Positions 6,602 to 13,255 of a stretch of 13,255 bases of DNA are shown in pieces. The DNA is from JAWVEV01 sp033856535 (lineage in GTDB: Bacteria > Actinomycetota > Thermoleophilia > Miltoncostaeales > Miltoncostaeaceae): positions 1 to 13,255 of the forward strand of contig JAWVEV010000226.1 of assembly GCA_033856535.1 (NCBI GenBank). Reading direction: 5' to 3'. Under the pieces are notes generated by a model, which made no database searches, was not told where the DNA came from, and worked only from the letters and a program-made list of their open reading frames with translations. The translations under genes were made by a program, and so were the position numbers. The number at the start of each line of letters is the position of its first letter. Position 1 is the stretch's first letter.

Positions 6602-8928
6602 CAGGCCTCCTTGGCCGTAAGTGAACGTTCGTGCGACGCGCCGTACGCGGCCACGTCCCGGGGGAGCCGGGCACGGAAGACGCTGCCCCTCCCCACTCCG
6701 CTCTCGACGTCGATCGAGCCGCCGTGCGCCTCGACGATCGCCTTCGAGATCGACAGCCCCAGCCCCGTCCCCGGCACCGAGCGCGCCTGCGCGCCGGGGG
6801 TCCGATAGAAGCGCTCGAAGAGCCGGGGCTGCTCGGCAAAGGGGATCCCGACGCCGGTGTCCGCCACCTCGAGCACGACCTGGTCGCCGTCGACGGCGAC
6901 GCGGACGTCGACCCGGCCGCCGGCGGGGGTGAACTTGAGCGCGTTCGAGACCAGGTTGTCGACGACCTGCCCCAGCCGGCTGGCGTCGCCGAGGATCGGC
7001 GCCGGCACGCCCGCGTCGACCGCCAGGGCCACCTCGCGGGTCTGGGCCGTGGGCCCCGCGGCGGCGGTGCGGTCGCGGGCGAGCTCGCCCACGTCGAGCG
7101 GGCGCAGCTGGATCGAGAGCCGGCCGGCGTCCGACTGGCCCATCACGATCAGATCGCCCACCAGCGCGAGCAGGCGGTCGGCGTTGCGGGCCGCCACCCG
7201 CAGGAACTGCTCCTGCTCCTCGCCGAGCTCGCCCAGCTCGCCCTCGAGCACCACGTCCAGATACCCGATGATCGAGGTCAGAGGCGTGCGGAGCTCGTGC
7301 GACGCGAGGGCGACGAACTCGTCCTTCATCCGCTCGGCCTCGCGCTCGGCGGTCACGTCGCGGATCACGAAGATGCGCCCGATCACCTCGCCGTCGCCGT
7401 CGCGCACGGGCGCGGCGTAGCGCTGGAAGGCGCGACCGCCCTGCGCCAGCGAGAACTCGTCGCGGGAGGCCAGCTCGGGGTCGCGCCGCAGCGCGTCGAC
7501 CGCCGCCGCGAACCCGCGCGGGTCGGTCGTGTGCTCGGCGAAGCCGTCGACCAGCGCGTAGACCGAGACCGGCTCCTCGCCGGCGGACACCTGCCGCAGC
7601 AGGGCCCCGGCCGGCCGGTTGCGGAAGAGCATGCGCCCCTCGTCGTCGACCAGCATGATCACGTCCGGCACGGCGTCGAGCACCGCCCGGGTGATCGCCG
7701 CCTGCCGCCGCGCGGACCGGAACGAGGCGGCGTCCGTGAGGGCCACCTCGATCTGGCCCGCCAGGTGGGCGGCCGCCTCGCGCTCGTCGTCCGAGAAGGG
7801 GGAGCCGCCGGACCGGTGGAGCTCCAGCCGTCCCGGCGTCCGCCCGAGGTGGTCGAGCGGCAGGTCGAGCCGGAACGCGCCGGGGGCCGGCGCGTCGCCC
7901 GCCGCCACCGCGAGCCCGAGCTCCTCGATGACCAGGACGCCGCCGCCGGCCCCGGCGTGGCGCACGATCGCCTCGAGCCCGCGGCGCGTGAGCCGGTCGA
8001 GGTCGTCGCGCTCGCCGGCCAGCAGCTCGGCGAAGCGGTAGAAGGTGTCCACGCGCGCGCTCTGGCGCGAGAGGTCCTCGAGCGCCCGGGCCAGGTCGGC
8101 GTTGCGCTCGATCAGGTCCGCCTGAGCGCCCTGGAGGGAGACGGCCATCGCGTTGAACGCGCGCCCGAGGCGCGCGGTCTCGCCGGCGCCCTGGTCCGGC
8201 ACGCGCGCCGCCATGTCGCCGGCGGCAAGCCGCTGCGCCGCGCCGGCGACCCGGCGGACGGGCATGACCACGCCCCGGATGAGGTAGAGCGCGAACAGCA
8301 GGATCAGGAGGGCCGAGCCCACGAGGCCCGCGACGCCGAACCACAGCGAGCGGGTGGCGTCGTCGCCGGCCGCGCGGCTGCGCAGCGCGCCGAGCCGGCG
8401 CTCCGCGGTGACGAACCGGGCGAACCTCTCGCGCAGGGCGCCGATGGCGTCCTCGCCCCGGCCGGTGGCGACCGCGGCGCGCGCGGCGGCGAGATCCCGT
8501 CGCGCCCGCGCGATCTGGGGCTCCATCCAGCCGGTCTCGTAGCGGCGGATCCCGGCGGCGATGCCGGTCGCCCGCCGCTCCTGTGCCGGATTGTCCGACA
8601 CCAGCCGGGCCAGCTCGGCCGAGCGCGCCGGCACCACGCGCTGGGCGCGCCGGGCGGGCTCCAGGAAGCGCGGCTGCCCGGTGATCGCGAAGCCGCGGAC
8701 GCTGGTCTGCATGTCCACCAGCAGGCGCTCCAGCTCGCCGGCGGCGACCAGCACGCGCTGGGAGTGCTCGGCCAGGCGGGCCGAGCCGCGCTGGTCCTGC
8801 AGCGCCCCGACCAGCCCGAGGAAGAGGCCGGCCACCAGGACCAGCAGCACGCCGCTCGCGAGGAGCATCTGCGCCGAGAGGCTGCTCCTCAGGCTGCGCC
8901 CATCCGGTGAGCTGGCGATGTGCATCAC
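6601..8928 (-). CDS. Hybrid-sensor histidine kinase with CHASE3, HAMP, GAF and PAS domains
   Basis: This is a 775-residue membrane sensor kinase. TM1 is near 20-42. A CHASE3-type extracytoplasmic domain spans about 44-190 (TSVRGFAITGQPRFLEP is the typical signature). TM2 is near 194-217 and HAMP about 218-270. A GAF-like domain lies at about 295-400 and a PAS domain at about 410-525. HisKA has H544 in SHELRTPL. The HATPase has the N box around N662 (DNLVSNALKFTPAG), G1 DTGVGI at 690-695 and G2 GTGLGLSI at 720-727. The catalytic residues appear intact. There is no receiver domain fused to it; the partner receiver is the next gene. Start: GTG 8928 or the adjacent ATG 8925, both without a strong Shine-Dalgarno. 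It lies 60 bases after pspAA on the same strand. The stimulus is unknown, but CHASE3 plus GAF/PAS means both external and internal inputs. Confidence 0.93.
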   Translation of the reverse strand: MMHIASSPDGRSLRSSLSAQMLLASGVLLVLVAGLFLGLVGALQDQRGSARLAEHSQRVLVAAGELERLLVDMQTSVRGFAITGQPRFLEPARRAQRVVPARSAELARLVSDNPAQERRATGIAAGIRRYETGWMEPQIARARRDLAAARAAVATGRGEDAIGALRERFARFVTAERRLGALRSRAAGDDATRSLWFGVAGLVGSALLILLFALYLIRGVVMPVRRVAGAAQRLAAGDMAARVPDQGAGETARLGRAFNAMAVSLQGAQADLIERNADLARALEDLSRQSARVDTFYRFAELLAGERDDLDRLTRRGLEAIVRHAGAGGGVLVIEELGLAVAAGDAPAPGAFRLDLPLDHLGRTPGRLELHRSGGSPFSDDEREAAAHLAGQIEVALTDAASFRSARRQAAITRAVLDAVPDVIMLVDDEGRMLFRNRPAGALLRQVSAGEEPVSVYALVDGFAEHTTDPRGFAAAVDALRRDPELASRDEFSLAQGGRAFQRYAAPVRDGDGEVIGRIFVIRDVTAEREAERMKDEFVALASHELRTPLTSIIGYLDVVLEGELGELGEEQEQFLRVAARNADRLLALVGDLIVMGQSDAGRLSIQLRPLDVGELARDRTAAAGPTAQTREVALAVDAGVPAPILGDASRLGQVVDNLVSNALKFTPAGGRVDVRVAVDGDQVVLEVADTGVGIPFAEQPRLFERFYRTPGAQARSVPGTGLGLSISKAIVEAHGGSIDVESGVGRGSVFRARLPRDVAAYGASHERSLTAKEA

Positions 8929-8988
8929 ATGAACATCGACCGCTGCGCCAGTGACCCTGAGGCTGGCGCGCCGAGGAGAACCGCGGGA
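8929..8988 (-). other. pspAA-kinase spacer with hairpin
   Basis: This is the largest gap within the minus-strand run. GCGCCAG (8945-8951) and CTGGCGC (8963-8969) form a perfect 7-base-pair stem with an 11-base loop. No T run follows on the minus strand, so it is not a classical intrinsic terminator. It could weaken read-through, protect the pspA-pspAA message or mark an internal promoter. No convincing -35/-10 pair is seen. Confidence 0.5.
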
Positions 8989-9267
8989 TCAGTCCGGGAT
9001 GAGGCCCTCCGAGGAGAGCAGGGCGCGCGCCTCCTCGAGCGTCGTCCCGGCGGCGGGCACGACGGCGTCGGACCCGGTGAACTCGTCGAGCGGGAGCGGC
9101 GTGCCGGTCCGCTTGATCTCGGTGACCAGCTCGTCCAGCGCGGACGCGAAGCCGCCCTCGTCGCCGGACTCGGCCGCCGACTGCACCCGGTCGTCGATCG
9201 CGTTGACCGTCGCGAAGGCCGCGTCGTCCAGCCGGAACTGCCCCTCCCCAAGCACCCTGACGATCAC
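8989..9267 (-). CDS. pspAA: PspA-associated protein PspAA
   Basis: PspAA is a small partner encoded next to PspA in actinobacteria and archaea, thought to bind PspA and tune the envelope response; its biochemical action is not established. The 92-residue product matches the family throughout. It opens with MIVRVLGEGQFRLDD, has a central helical part containing DELVTEIKRTGTPLP and closes with TTLEEARALLSSEGLIPD. There is no membrane segment. The start is GTG 9267-9265, overlapping the pspA stop as GTGA and preceded by a purine-rich GGGGGAGAAGG, so it is translationally coupled to pspA. It is 60 bases upstream of the histidine kinase. Confidence 0.9.
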   Translation of the reverse strand: MIVRVLGEGQFRLDDAAFATVNAIDDRVQSAAESGDEGGFASALDELVTEIKRTGTPLPLDEFTGSDAVVPAAGTTLEEARALLSSEGLIPD

Positions 9268-10013
9268 GCCTTCTCCCCCTCCCCGCCGGAGCCGATCTCG
9301 CCCTTCGGCGCCCCGCCGGTCCCGAGCTCGGCCTTCAGGCTCGCGAGCTCGTCGTCCACCGCGCTGCCGGCCGAGAGCTGCTCGAGCTGGCGGTCGATGT
9401 CGTCCTTGCCGTCGGTGATGTCGGTCAGGGCGCCCGAGGCGATCAGCTCGTCGATGGCGCCGGCGCGGGCGCGCATCGTCTCGGTCTTGTTCTCGGCGCG
9501 CTCGATGGCGAGGCCGACGTCGGCCATCTCCTCGGACACGCCGGTCACGGCCTCGCCGATCTTGGTCTGCGCCTCGGCGGCCGTGTACTGCGCCTTGATG
9601 GTCTCCTTGCGCGTCCGGAAGGCCTCGACCTTCGCGGTCAGCCGCTGCTCGGCCAGCACCAGCTTGTCCTGCTCTCCCTGGAGCTGATCGCGCTGGGTGT
9701 CGAGGTCCTGCAGCTGCACCTGCACGCCCTTCTTGCGCTCGAGCGCGACGCGGGCGAGGTCCTCGCGGCCCTGCTGTAGGGCGCTGCGCGCCTGCCCGTC
9801 GAGCTTGGTGACGCTCTGCTCGAGCTTGACCGCCTGAAGCTCGATCCGCTTCTTGCTCGTGGCGACCTCGGCGACGCCCCGGCGGACCTTCTGGAGCATC
9901 TCGAGCTGCTTCTCGTACGAGTAGTCGAGCGTCTCGCGGGGGTCCTCGGCCTTGTCCAGCGCCTTGCTGGCCTTGGCCTTGACGATCGTGGTGAACCGCC
10001 CCATGAGGCCCAT
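9264..10013 (-). CDS. pspA: Phage-shock protein A (PspA/IM30/Vipp1 family)
   Basis: PspA is a peripheral membrane protein that oligomerises on stressed inner membrane and limits leakage; relatives form ESCRT-III-like helical assemblies. The 249-residue product begins MGLMGRFTTIVKAKASKALD, the amphipathic helix and early region that contact membrane. A nearly continuous coiled coil of charged heptads follows to about residue 185 (EKQLEMLQKVRRGVAEV; RDQLQGEQDKLVLAEQRL). A short acidic linker and the conserved C-terminal DDELASLKAEL near 220-230 come next, then a Gly/Glu-rich tail. ATG 10013 is supported by AAGGAG four bases upstream. A second ATG three codons in lacks this. It is the first gene of the minus-strand run. 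No PspF-type activator is present, so control differs from the enterobacterial system. Confidence 0.95.
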   Translation of the reverse strand: MGLMGRFTTIVKAKASKALDKAEDPRETLDYSYEKQLEMLQKVRRGVAEVATSKKRIELQAVKLEQSVTKLDGQARSALQQGREDLARVALERKKGVQVQLQDLDTQRDQLQGEQDKLVLAEQRLTAKVEAFRTRKETIKAQYTAAEAQTKIGEAVTGVSEEMADVGLAIERAENKTETMRARAGAIDELIASGALTDITDGKDDIDRQLEQLSAGSAVDDELASLKAELGTGGAPKGEIGSGGEGEKA

Positions 10014-10127
10014 CGCGCTCCTTTCGGCGAGCGGGCGAACGGAGGCGAGGATATCAAGGGGCCCCCGCCGGAATCGCCCTCGGGAGCGGCGGTTGCCGCG
10101 GCCGGCCGCGACGCGCAGGATGGACCG
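10014..10127. promoter_or_regulatory. Divergent control region of pspA and the CoA transferase
   Basis: This 114-base gap separates two divergent starts. On the minus strand TATCCT (complement of 10048-10053), about 35 bases before the pspA ATG, is the best -10 candidate, but the expected -35 position reads CGATTC and is poor. A perfect 14-base palindrome CGCGGCCGGCCGCG at 10097-10110 lies 17 bases before the CoA transferase ATG and could be an operator. AGGA at 10117-10120 is that gene's ribosome binding site. Confidence 0.35.
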
Positions 10128-11324
10128 ATGAGCGAGGGCCCCCTCCGCGGCATCCGGGTGGTCGAACTGACCTTCGGCCTCGCGGGCCCGCGCGCCGGGA
10201 TGCACCTCGGCGACATGGGCGCCGAGGTGGTGAAGATCGAGCCGCCGGCCGGCGACGAATGGCGCGAGCACGAGGCGATCCCGGGGCACCCCGGGCGCAG
10301 CCGGCATTACATGCAGGCGAACCGGAACAAGCGCGCGGTCTGCCTCGACCTGACGATGGAGCCGGCGCGCGCGGCGGCGCGCGACCTCGTGCGCCGCGCC
10401 GACGTGCTGATCACCAACCTGCGCCCCGGGGCGCCGGAGCGGCTCGGGCTGGGGTGGGAGGACTGCCGGGCGCGCGACGAGCGCCTGATCTACTGCGCGA
10501 TGTCGGCCTACGGGCCGGGCGGCCCGCTCTCGGATCGGGGCGGCTACGACGTGACCGTCGGCGCCTACGCCGGCCTGATGCCGGCCGTGGGCGCCACCGA
10601 CGAGCGACCGCCGGCGCCGACGCCGTTCCCCGCCACCGACACGGCGATGCCGCTGCTGGCCACGACGGGCATCCTCGCCGCGCTGCTCGAGCGCGGGCGC
10701 ACCGGCCGCGGGCAGCTGGTCGAGGTGAGCATGCTCGGGACCGCGATCGCGCTGAACGCCCACGCGCTGGTGCGGCTGGACGAGGCCGCCGCGCCGCCGG
10801 TCAGCGGCTTCGCGCGCGCCTTCTTCCGCGCCTACCGGACCGCGGACGGGTGGATCGCGGTGGCGGCGCTGTCCGAGCGCTTGGCCCGGCGGCTGTGCGC
10901 CGTCCTCGGCATGCCGGGGCTGCTCGAGGACGCGCCGTACGGCGACCGCGCCGCGCGGGCGGGGCGCGACGGCGAGCTCGCCGAGCGCTTGGCCGCGCGC
11001 TTCCGCGAGCGCCCGACGGCCGGCTGGGACGCGGCGCTGGCCGAGGCCGGCGTGCCGGCGGCGCCGGTGCGCGGGCGGGACGAGCTCTTCGACGACCCGC
11101 AGGTGCGCGGGCAGGGGCTGGTCGAGGAGGTCGACGACCCGGAGGTCGGCCGGCTGACGATGGCCGCGCCGGCGGTGCGGCTCTCGGCGTCGCCCGGGTC
11201 GATCCGCTTCCCCGGCCGCCACCTCGGCGCCGACACGCGCGAGGTCCTCCGCGAGCTGGGCCGCTCCGACGCGGAGATCGCGGCCATGGAGGCGAGCGGC
11301 GCGGCGGTGGCCGCGGCTCCCTAG
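10128..11324 (+). CDS. CaiB/BaiF-type (class III) CoA transferase
   Basis: Class III CoA transferases move CoA between carboxylic acids through an aspartyl-CoA intermediate. This 398-residue protein has the family N-terminus (LRGIRVVELTFGLAGPRAGM, then LGDMGAEVVKIEPPAGDE). NKRAVCLDL follows near 67-75, then ADVLITNLRPGAPERLGL and the SAYGPGGPLSDRGGYDV block. D171 in FPATDTAMP aligns by position with the catalytic Asp of formyl-CoA transferase (D169 there). The small C-terminal domain (ELFDDPQVRGQGL) is present. Length is normal. ATG 10128 has AGGA 7 bases upstream. The substrate acid cannot be deduced, since relatives act on carnitine, oxalate, bile acids, methylacyl-CoA and others. No acyl-CoA dehydrogenase or hydratase neighbour is visible, so the pathway is open. 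Confidence 0.92.
   Translation: MSEGPLRGIRVVELTFGLAGPRAGMHLGDMGAEVVKIEPPAGDEWREHEAIPGHPGRSRHYMQANRNKRAVCLDLTMEPARAAARDLVRRADVLITNLRPGAPERLGLGWEDCRARDERLIYCAMSAYGPGGPLSDRGGYDVTVGAYAGLMPAVGATDERPPAPTPFPATDTAMPLLATTGILAALLERGRTGRGQLVEVSMLGTAIALNAHALVRLDEAAAPPVSGFARAFFRAYRTADGWIAVAALSERLARRLCAVLGMPGLLEDAPYGDRAARAGRDGELAERLAARFRERPTAGWDAALAEAGVPAAPVRGRDELFDDPQVRGQGLVEEVDDPEVGRLTMAAPAVRLSASPGSIRFPGRHLGADTREVLRELGRSDAEIAAMEASGAAVAAAP
11321..11324. other. Shared CTAG stop overlap of convergent CoA transferase and permease
   Basis: TAG at 11322-11324 ends the CoA transferase. The complement of 11321-11323 ends the phosphate permease. This is the same arrangement and the same four bases as at 3704-3707. 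Confidence 0.95.
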
Positions 11325-12442
11325 GAGCGGACGGGCGCCGGCGGCGGCGCGACCGCCGTGGCGGCCGCCGGCGGAGCCGGCGGGGCCTCGGGCGGCCGCT
11401 CGCGCGAGCGCCAGGCGATGAGCCCCATCGCGGCGGTCAGCGCGGCCACGAGCACCGGGCCGGCCGGGAGGCGCTCGATCGAGACCAGCAGCGCGCCGGT
11501 GAGGGCGGCGGCGGGGATCGTGACCAGCCACGCGACGCCGATGTTGCGCGCCACGACCCAGCCAACCCGCTGGCGGCCGGCGGCGCCGGCGCCGAGCACC
11601 GACCCCGAGATGGTGTGGGTGGTCGAGACCGGGAAGCCCAGGTGGGCGGTCGACCAGAGGATCGCCGCCGTCGAGGTCTCGGCGGCGAAGCCCTGAACCG
11701 GCGAGAGCTCGGTCAGGCGGGTGCCGAGGGTGCGGATGATCCGCCAGCCCCCGACGTAGGTGCCGGCGGCCATCGCGGCCGCCGCGGAGAGCATCACCCA
11801 GAGCGGGACGTGGAACTCCGACGCCGGCTGGCCGGCGACCAGCGCGAGGGCGATGACGCCCATCGTCTTCTGCGCGTCGTTCGTGCCGTGGGTGAAGGCG
11901 ACGAAGCTCGCGGAGATCAGCTGGCCGCGACGGGCGATGCGCCCGACCTTCTCGGGATCGCGGCGGCGCACGATCCGCAGGAGCAGGAAGGCGAGCCCGC
12001 CGGCGATCGCCAGGCCGGCGACCGGGGCGGCCAGCGAGGGGATCATCACCTTGTCCTTCAGCCCCGTCCAGTTGACGATCCCGAGCCCGGAGGCGGCGAT
12101 CGCCGCGCCGGCCACGCCGCCGATCAGCGCGTGGCTGGAGCTGGTCGGCAGGCCGAGCCGCCAGCTGGTCAGGTTCCAGGCGATCGCGCCGGAGAGGCCC
12201 GCCATGATCACGCCGAGGGTCACGGCGCTCGGGTCGACGATCCCCTTGCCGACCGTCGCCGCGACCTCGAGCGAGACGAACGCGCCGGCGAAGTTCAGGA
12301 CCGCCGCGCCGGCGACCGCCACCCTGGGCCGGATCGCCTTGGTCGCGATGCTCGTCGCGACCGCGTTCGCGGAGTCGTGGAACCCGTTCGTGAAGTCGAA
12401 CGCCAACGCGAGCGCGACGACGAGGACGAGTGTGAGCTCCAT
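11321..12442 (-). CDS. pit: PiT-family inorganic phosphate permease
   Basis: PiT permeases bring metal-phosphate or phosphate into the cell in symport with protons or sodium. This 373-residue membrane protein carries both halves of the internally duplicated signature: FTNGFHDSANAVAT at 17-30 and FTHGTNDAQKTMG at 183-195. The paired TSSSHAL (100-106) and VSTTHTISG (272-280) re-entrant motifs are also present. About ten hydrophobic spans are visible, with a basic cytosolic loop near 155-175. The tail (about 348-373) is Pro/Ala-rich, probably disordered and lineage-specific. ATG 12442 has no strong Shine-Dalgarno. No PhoU-like accessory gene adjoins it, though one often does. Convergence with the CoA transferase appears to be only positional. 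Confidence 0.94.
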   Translation of the reverse strand: MELTLVLVVALALAFDFTNGFHDSANAVATSIATKAIRPRVAVAGAAVLNFAGAFVSLEVAATVGKGIVDPSAVTLGVIMAGLSGAIAWNLTSWRLGLPTSSSHALIGGVAGAAIAASGLGIVNWTGLKDKVMIPSLAAPVAGLAIAGGLAFLLLRIVRRRDPEKVGRIARRGQLISASFVAFTHGTNDAQKTMGVIALALVAGQPASEFHVPLWVMLSAAAAMAAGTYVGGWRIIRTLGTRLTELSPVQGFAAETSTAAILWSTAHLGFPVSTTHTISGSVLGAGAAGRQRVGWVVARNIGVAWLVTIPAAALTGALLVSIERLPAGPVLVAALTAAMGLIAWRSRERPPEAPPAPPAAATAVAPPPAPVRS

Positions 12443-12693
12443 CAGCGGAAGAGCGTGACCTGGGTCGGCGAGTCAGGGGGCGCGGGGCCGTCGCGCGCAC
12501 GCTACCTGGCGCGACCGGACGGTACGCGGTCAAGGAGCCGATCGCATCTTGCGGCAAGCGGCGCGCGCCGCCCCGTGTCGGACGGCCTCGCGCTGCACGA
12601 CAATCGACCCGCGGGCGCCCGTGCGCCGGCGGGGCCCCGTCCGGCCCGCCGGCTCGTGAGCGCCGGCGGCGCGCGCATCGAACTGGAGGAACC
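12443..12693. promoter_or_regulatory. Non-coding divergent gap between pit and the secreted-protein gene
   Basis: This 251-base gap has no gene. For pit, a minus-strand TTGACC (complement of 12528-12533) with CAGGTA (complement of 12503-12508) at 19-base spacing is a weak promoter candidate. A perfect 14-base palindrome GCGGCGCGCGCCGC lies at 12558-12571. CCGCCGGC (12646-12653) pairs with GCCGGCGG (12662-12669) around an 8-base loop, just before the next gene's ribosome binding site. This could be a leader hairpin that limits its translation. Confidence 0.35.
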
Positions 12694-13255
12694 GTGGCCG
12701 CTCTCCCCCCGCCGCAACCGCGCCGTGCCCTCGGCCGGGGCGCGATCGCCCTCGTCGCGGCCGCCGGCGCTCTCACGCTGCCCGCGGCCGCCGCCGCGCA
12801 GGAGCCTCCGCCCCCCGGGACCGCGGCGAGCGTCGAGGTTCTGACCGGCGGCGACTACACGCTCGACCTCTGGCGCGACGACGCCACCGGCCACATCGCC
12901 CTCATCGACACCCGGCAGCCGGACGACGAGCAGGTGAGCTGGGTCCGCGGCACGAGCTACGTCAGCTCGGACGCGGACGAGGACGAGCCGGAGCTGTTCG
13001 AGCTCCGCCACCGCGGGCGCCGCGACGTCTCGGACTCCGTGCTCTCGCTCTACGGCATCGACCTGGACGGGGTCGAGGCGGCGCTCGCCGGGGGCGCGCC
13101 GGCGCCGCGGCCCGAGATCGCGACGGCCGCGCTGGCCGCCGAGGAGGCCACCCCCGCGGCCGGCCGCTTCGTCCTGGAGAACGTCGGGCGGGCCGCGCGG
13201 GCGCTCGCGCGCCACACCGCCGAGCCGGTGGTGTGGGCCGGCCCCCGCCGGTTCG
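12694..13255 (+). CDS. Secreted protein of unknown family (partial, right edge)
   Basis: An open frame of 187 codons runs from GTG 12694 off the right end with no stop. GGAGGA at 12685-12690 is a strong ribosome binding site, if rather close. Third positions are almost all G or C. The N-terminus is a signal peptide: basic PRRALGRGA at 9-17, then a hydrophobic Ala-rich core to about residue 35, with probable cleavage before QEPPPPG. The mature part begins with a beta-rich stretch (SVEVLTGGDYTLDLW, then GHIALIDTRQ), then an acidic SSDADEDEPE at 91-100, then charged helical sequence. I do not recognise a family and see no catalytic or anchoring motif in the visible part; a sortase or other anchor could lie beyond the edge. 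It is probably an exported or surface protein. Confidence 0.75.
   Translation, partial: MAALPPPQPRRALGRGAIALVAAAGALTLPAAAAAQEPPPPGTAASVEVLTGGDYTLDLWRDDATGHIALIDTRQPDDEQVSWVRGTSYVSSDADEDEPELFELRHRGRRDVSDSVLSLYGIDLDGVEAALAGGAPAPRPEIATAALAAEEATPAAGRFVLENVGRAARALARHTAEPVVWAGPRRF

Noticed and set aside
6631..8910. 759-codon plus-strand open frame opposite the histidine kinase
   Set aside because: Antisense shadow; the kinase shows all expected motifs in the other direction.
8919..8931. CRP-like TGTG-N3-CACA site at the kinase start
   Set aside because: The spacer is 3 rather than 6 bases and it overlaps the start codon. No CRP-type regulator evidence in the window.
9264..12776. Giant 1170-residue minus-strand frame that would fuse pspA to a long N-terminal extension
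   Set aside because: Only the part from ATG 10013 is PspA. The rest is antisense to the CoA transferase and out of frame with pit. AAGGAG precedes 10013.
12502..13215. Minus-strand 237-codon open frame at the right end
   Set aside because: Lies opposite a plus-strand frame with a signal peptide, GGAGGA site and better third-position bias. The translation has no recognisable domain.
1..13255. CRISPR arrays, tRNA or rRNA genes, intact insertion sequences, prophage
   Set aside because: No repeat-spacer pattern, no cloverleaf or rRNA-like stretch, and no intact transposase or phage gene was found.

Overview
The window is very GC-rich, and its real genes have third codon positions that are almost all G or C. 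Many starts are GTG, and genes overlap by 1-4 bases within operons. An envelope-stress set with PspA, PspAA, PspAB and HtpX points to an actinobacterium, plausibly a Thermoleophilia-type lineage. The lineage is inferred from style and gene content; there is no rRNA or tRNA here to settle it.

Layout. Bases 1-673 hold no intact gene, only what looks like frame-broken coding sequence with a helix-turn-helix-like stretch. A small PH-like hypothetical gene (674-1075, minus) is divergent from a plus-strand run: htpX (1140-2054), pspAB (2059-2640) and a LysR-type regulator (2673-3707). Facing this run is a six-gene minus-strand run read from 10013 down to 3704: pspA, pspAA, a multi-domain CHASE3/HAMP/GAF/PAS histidine kinase, a receiver-only response regulator, a membrane-anchored HEAT-repeat protein and a processive family 2 glycosyltransferase. 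Divergent from pspA is a CaiB/BaiF-type CoA transferase (10128-11324). It runs tail-to-tail into a PiT-type phosphate permease (11321-12442, minus). After a 251-base non-coding gap, a secreted protein of unknown family starts at 12694 and runs off the right end.

How it may work together. PspA with PspAA, and HtpX with PspAB, are two halves of an envelope-stress response: membrane maintenance on one side and membrane-protein quality control on the other. Here they sit about 7 kb apart, at the outer ends of two facing operons. The minus-strand operon ties PspA/PspAA to a phosphorelay and a polysaccharide synthase. The response regulator has no output domain and the glycosyltransferase has no PilZ domain. 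An attractive inference is that the phosphorelay acts by protein contact, perhaps through the HEAT-repeat scaffold, to switch surface polysaccharide synthesis during envelope stress. The CoA transferase and phosphate permease look like ordinary neighbours.

Both convergent gene pairs (lysR/glycosyltransferase and CoA transferase/permease) share their stop codons in the same four-base CTAG, leaving no space for a terminator between them.
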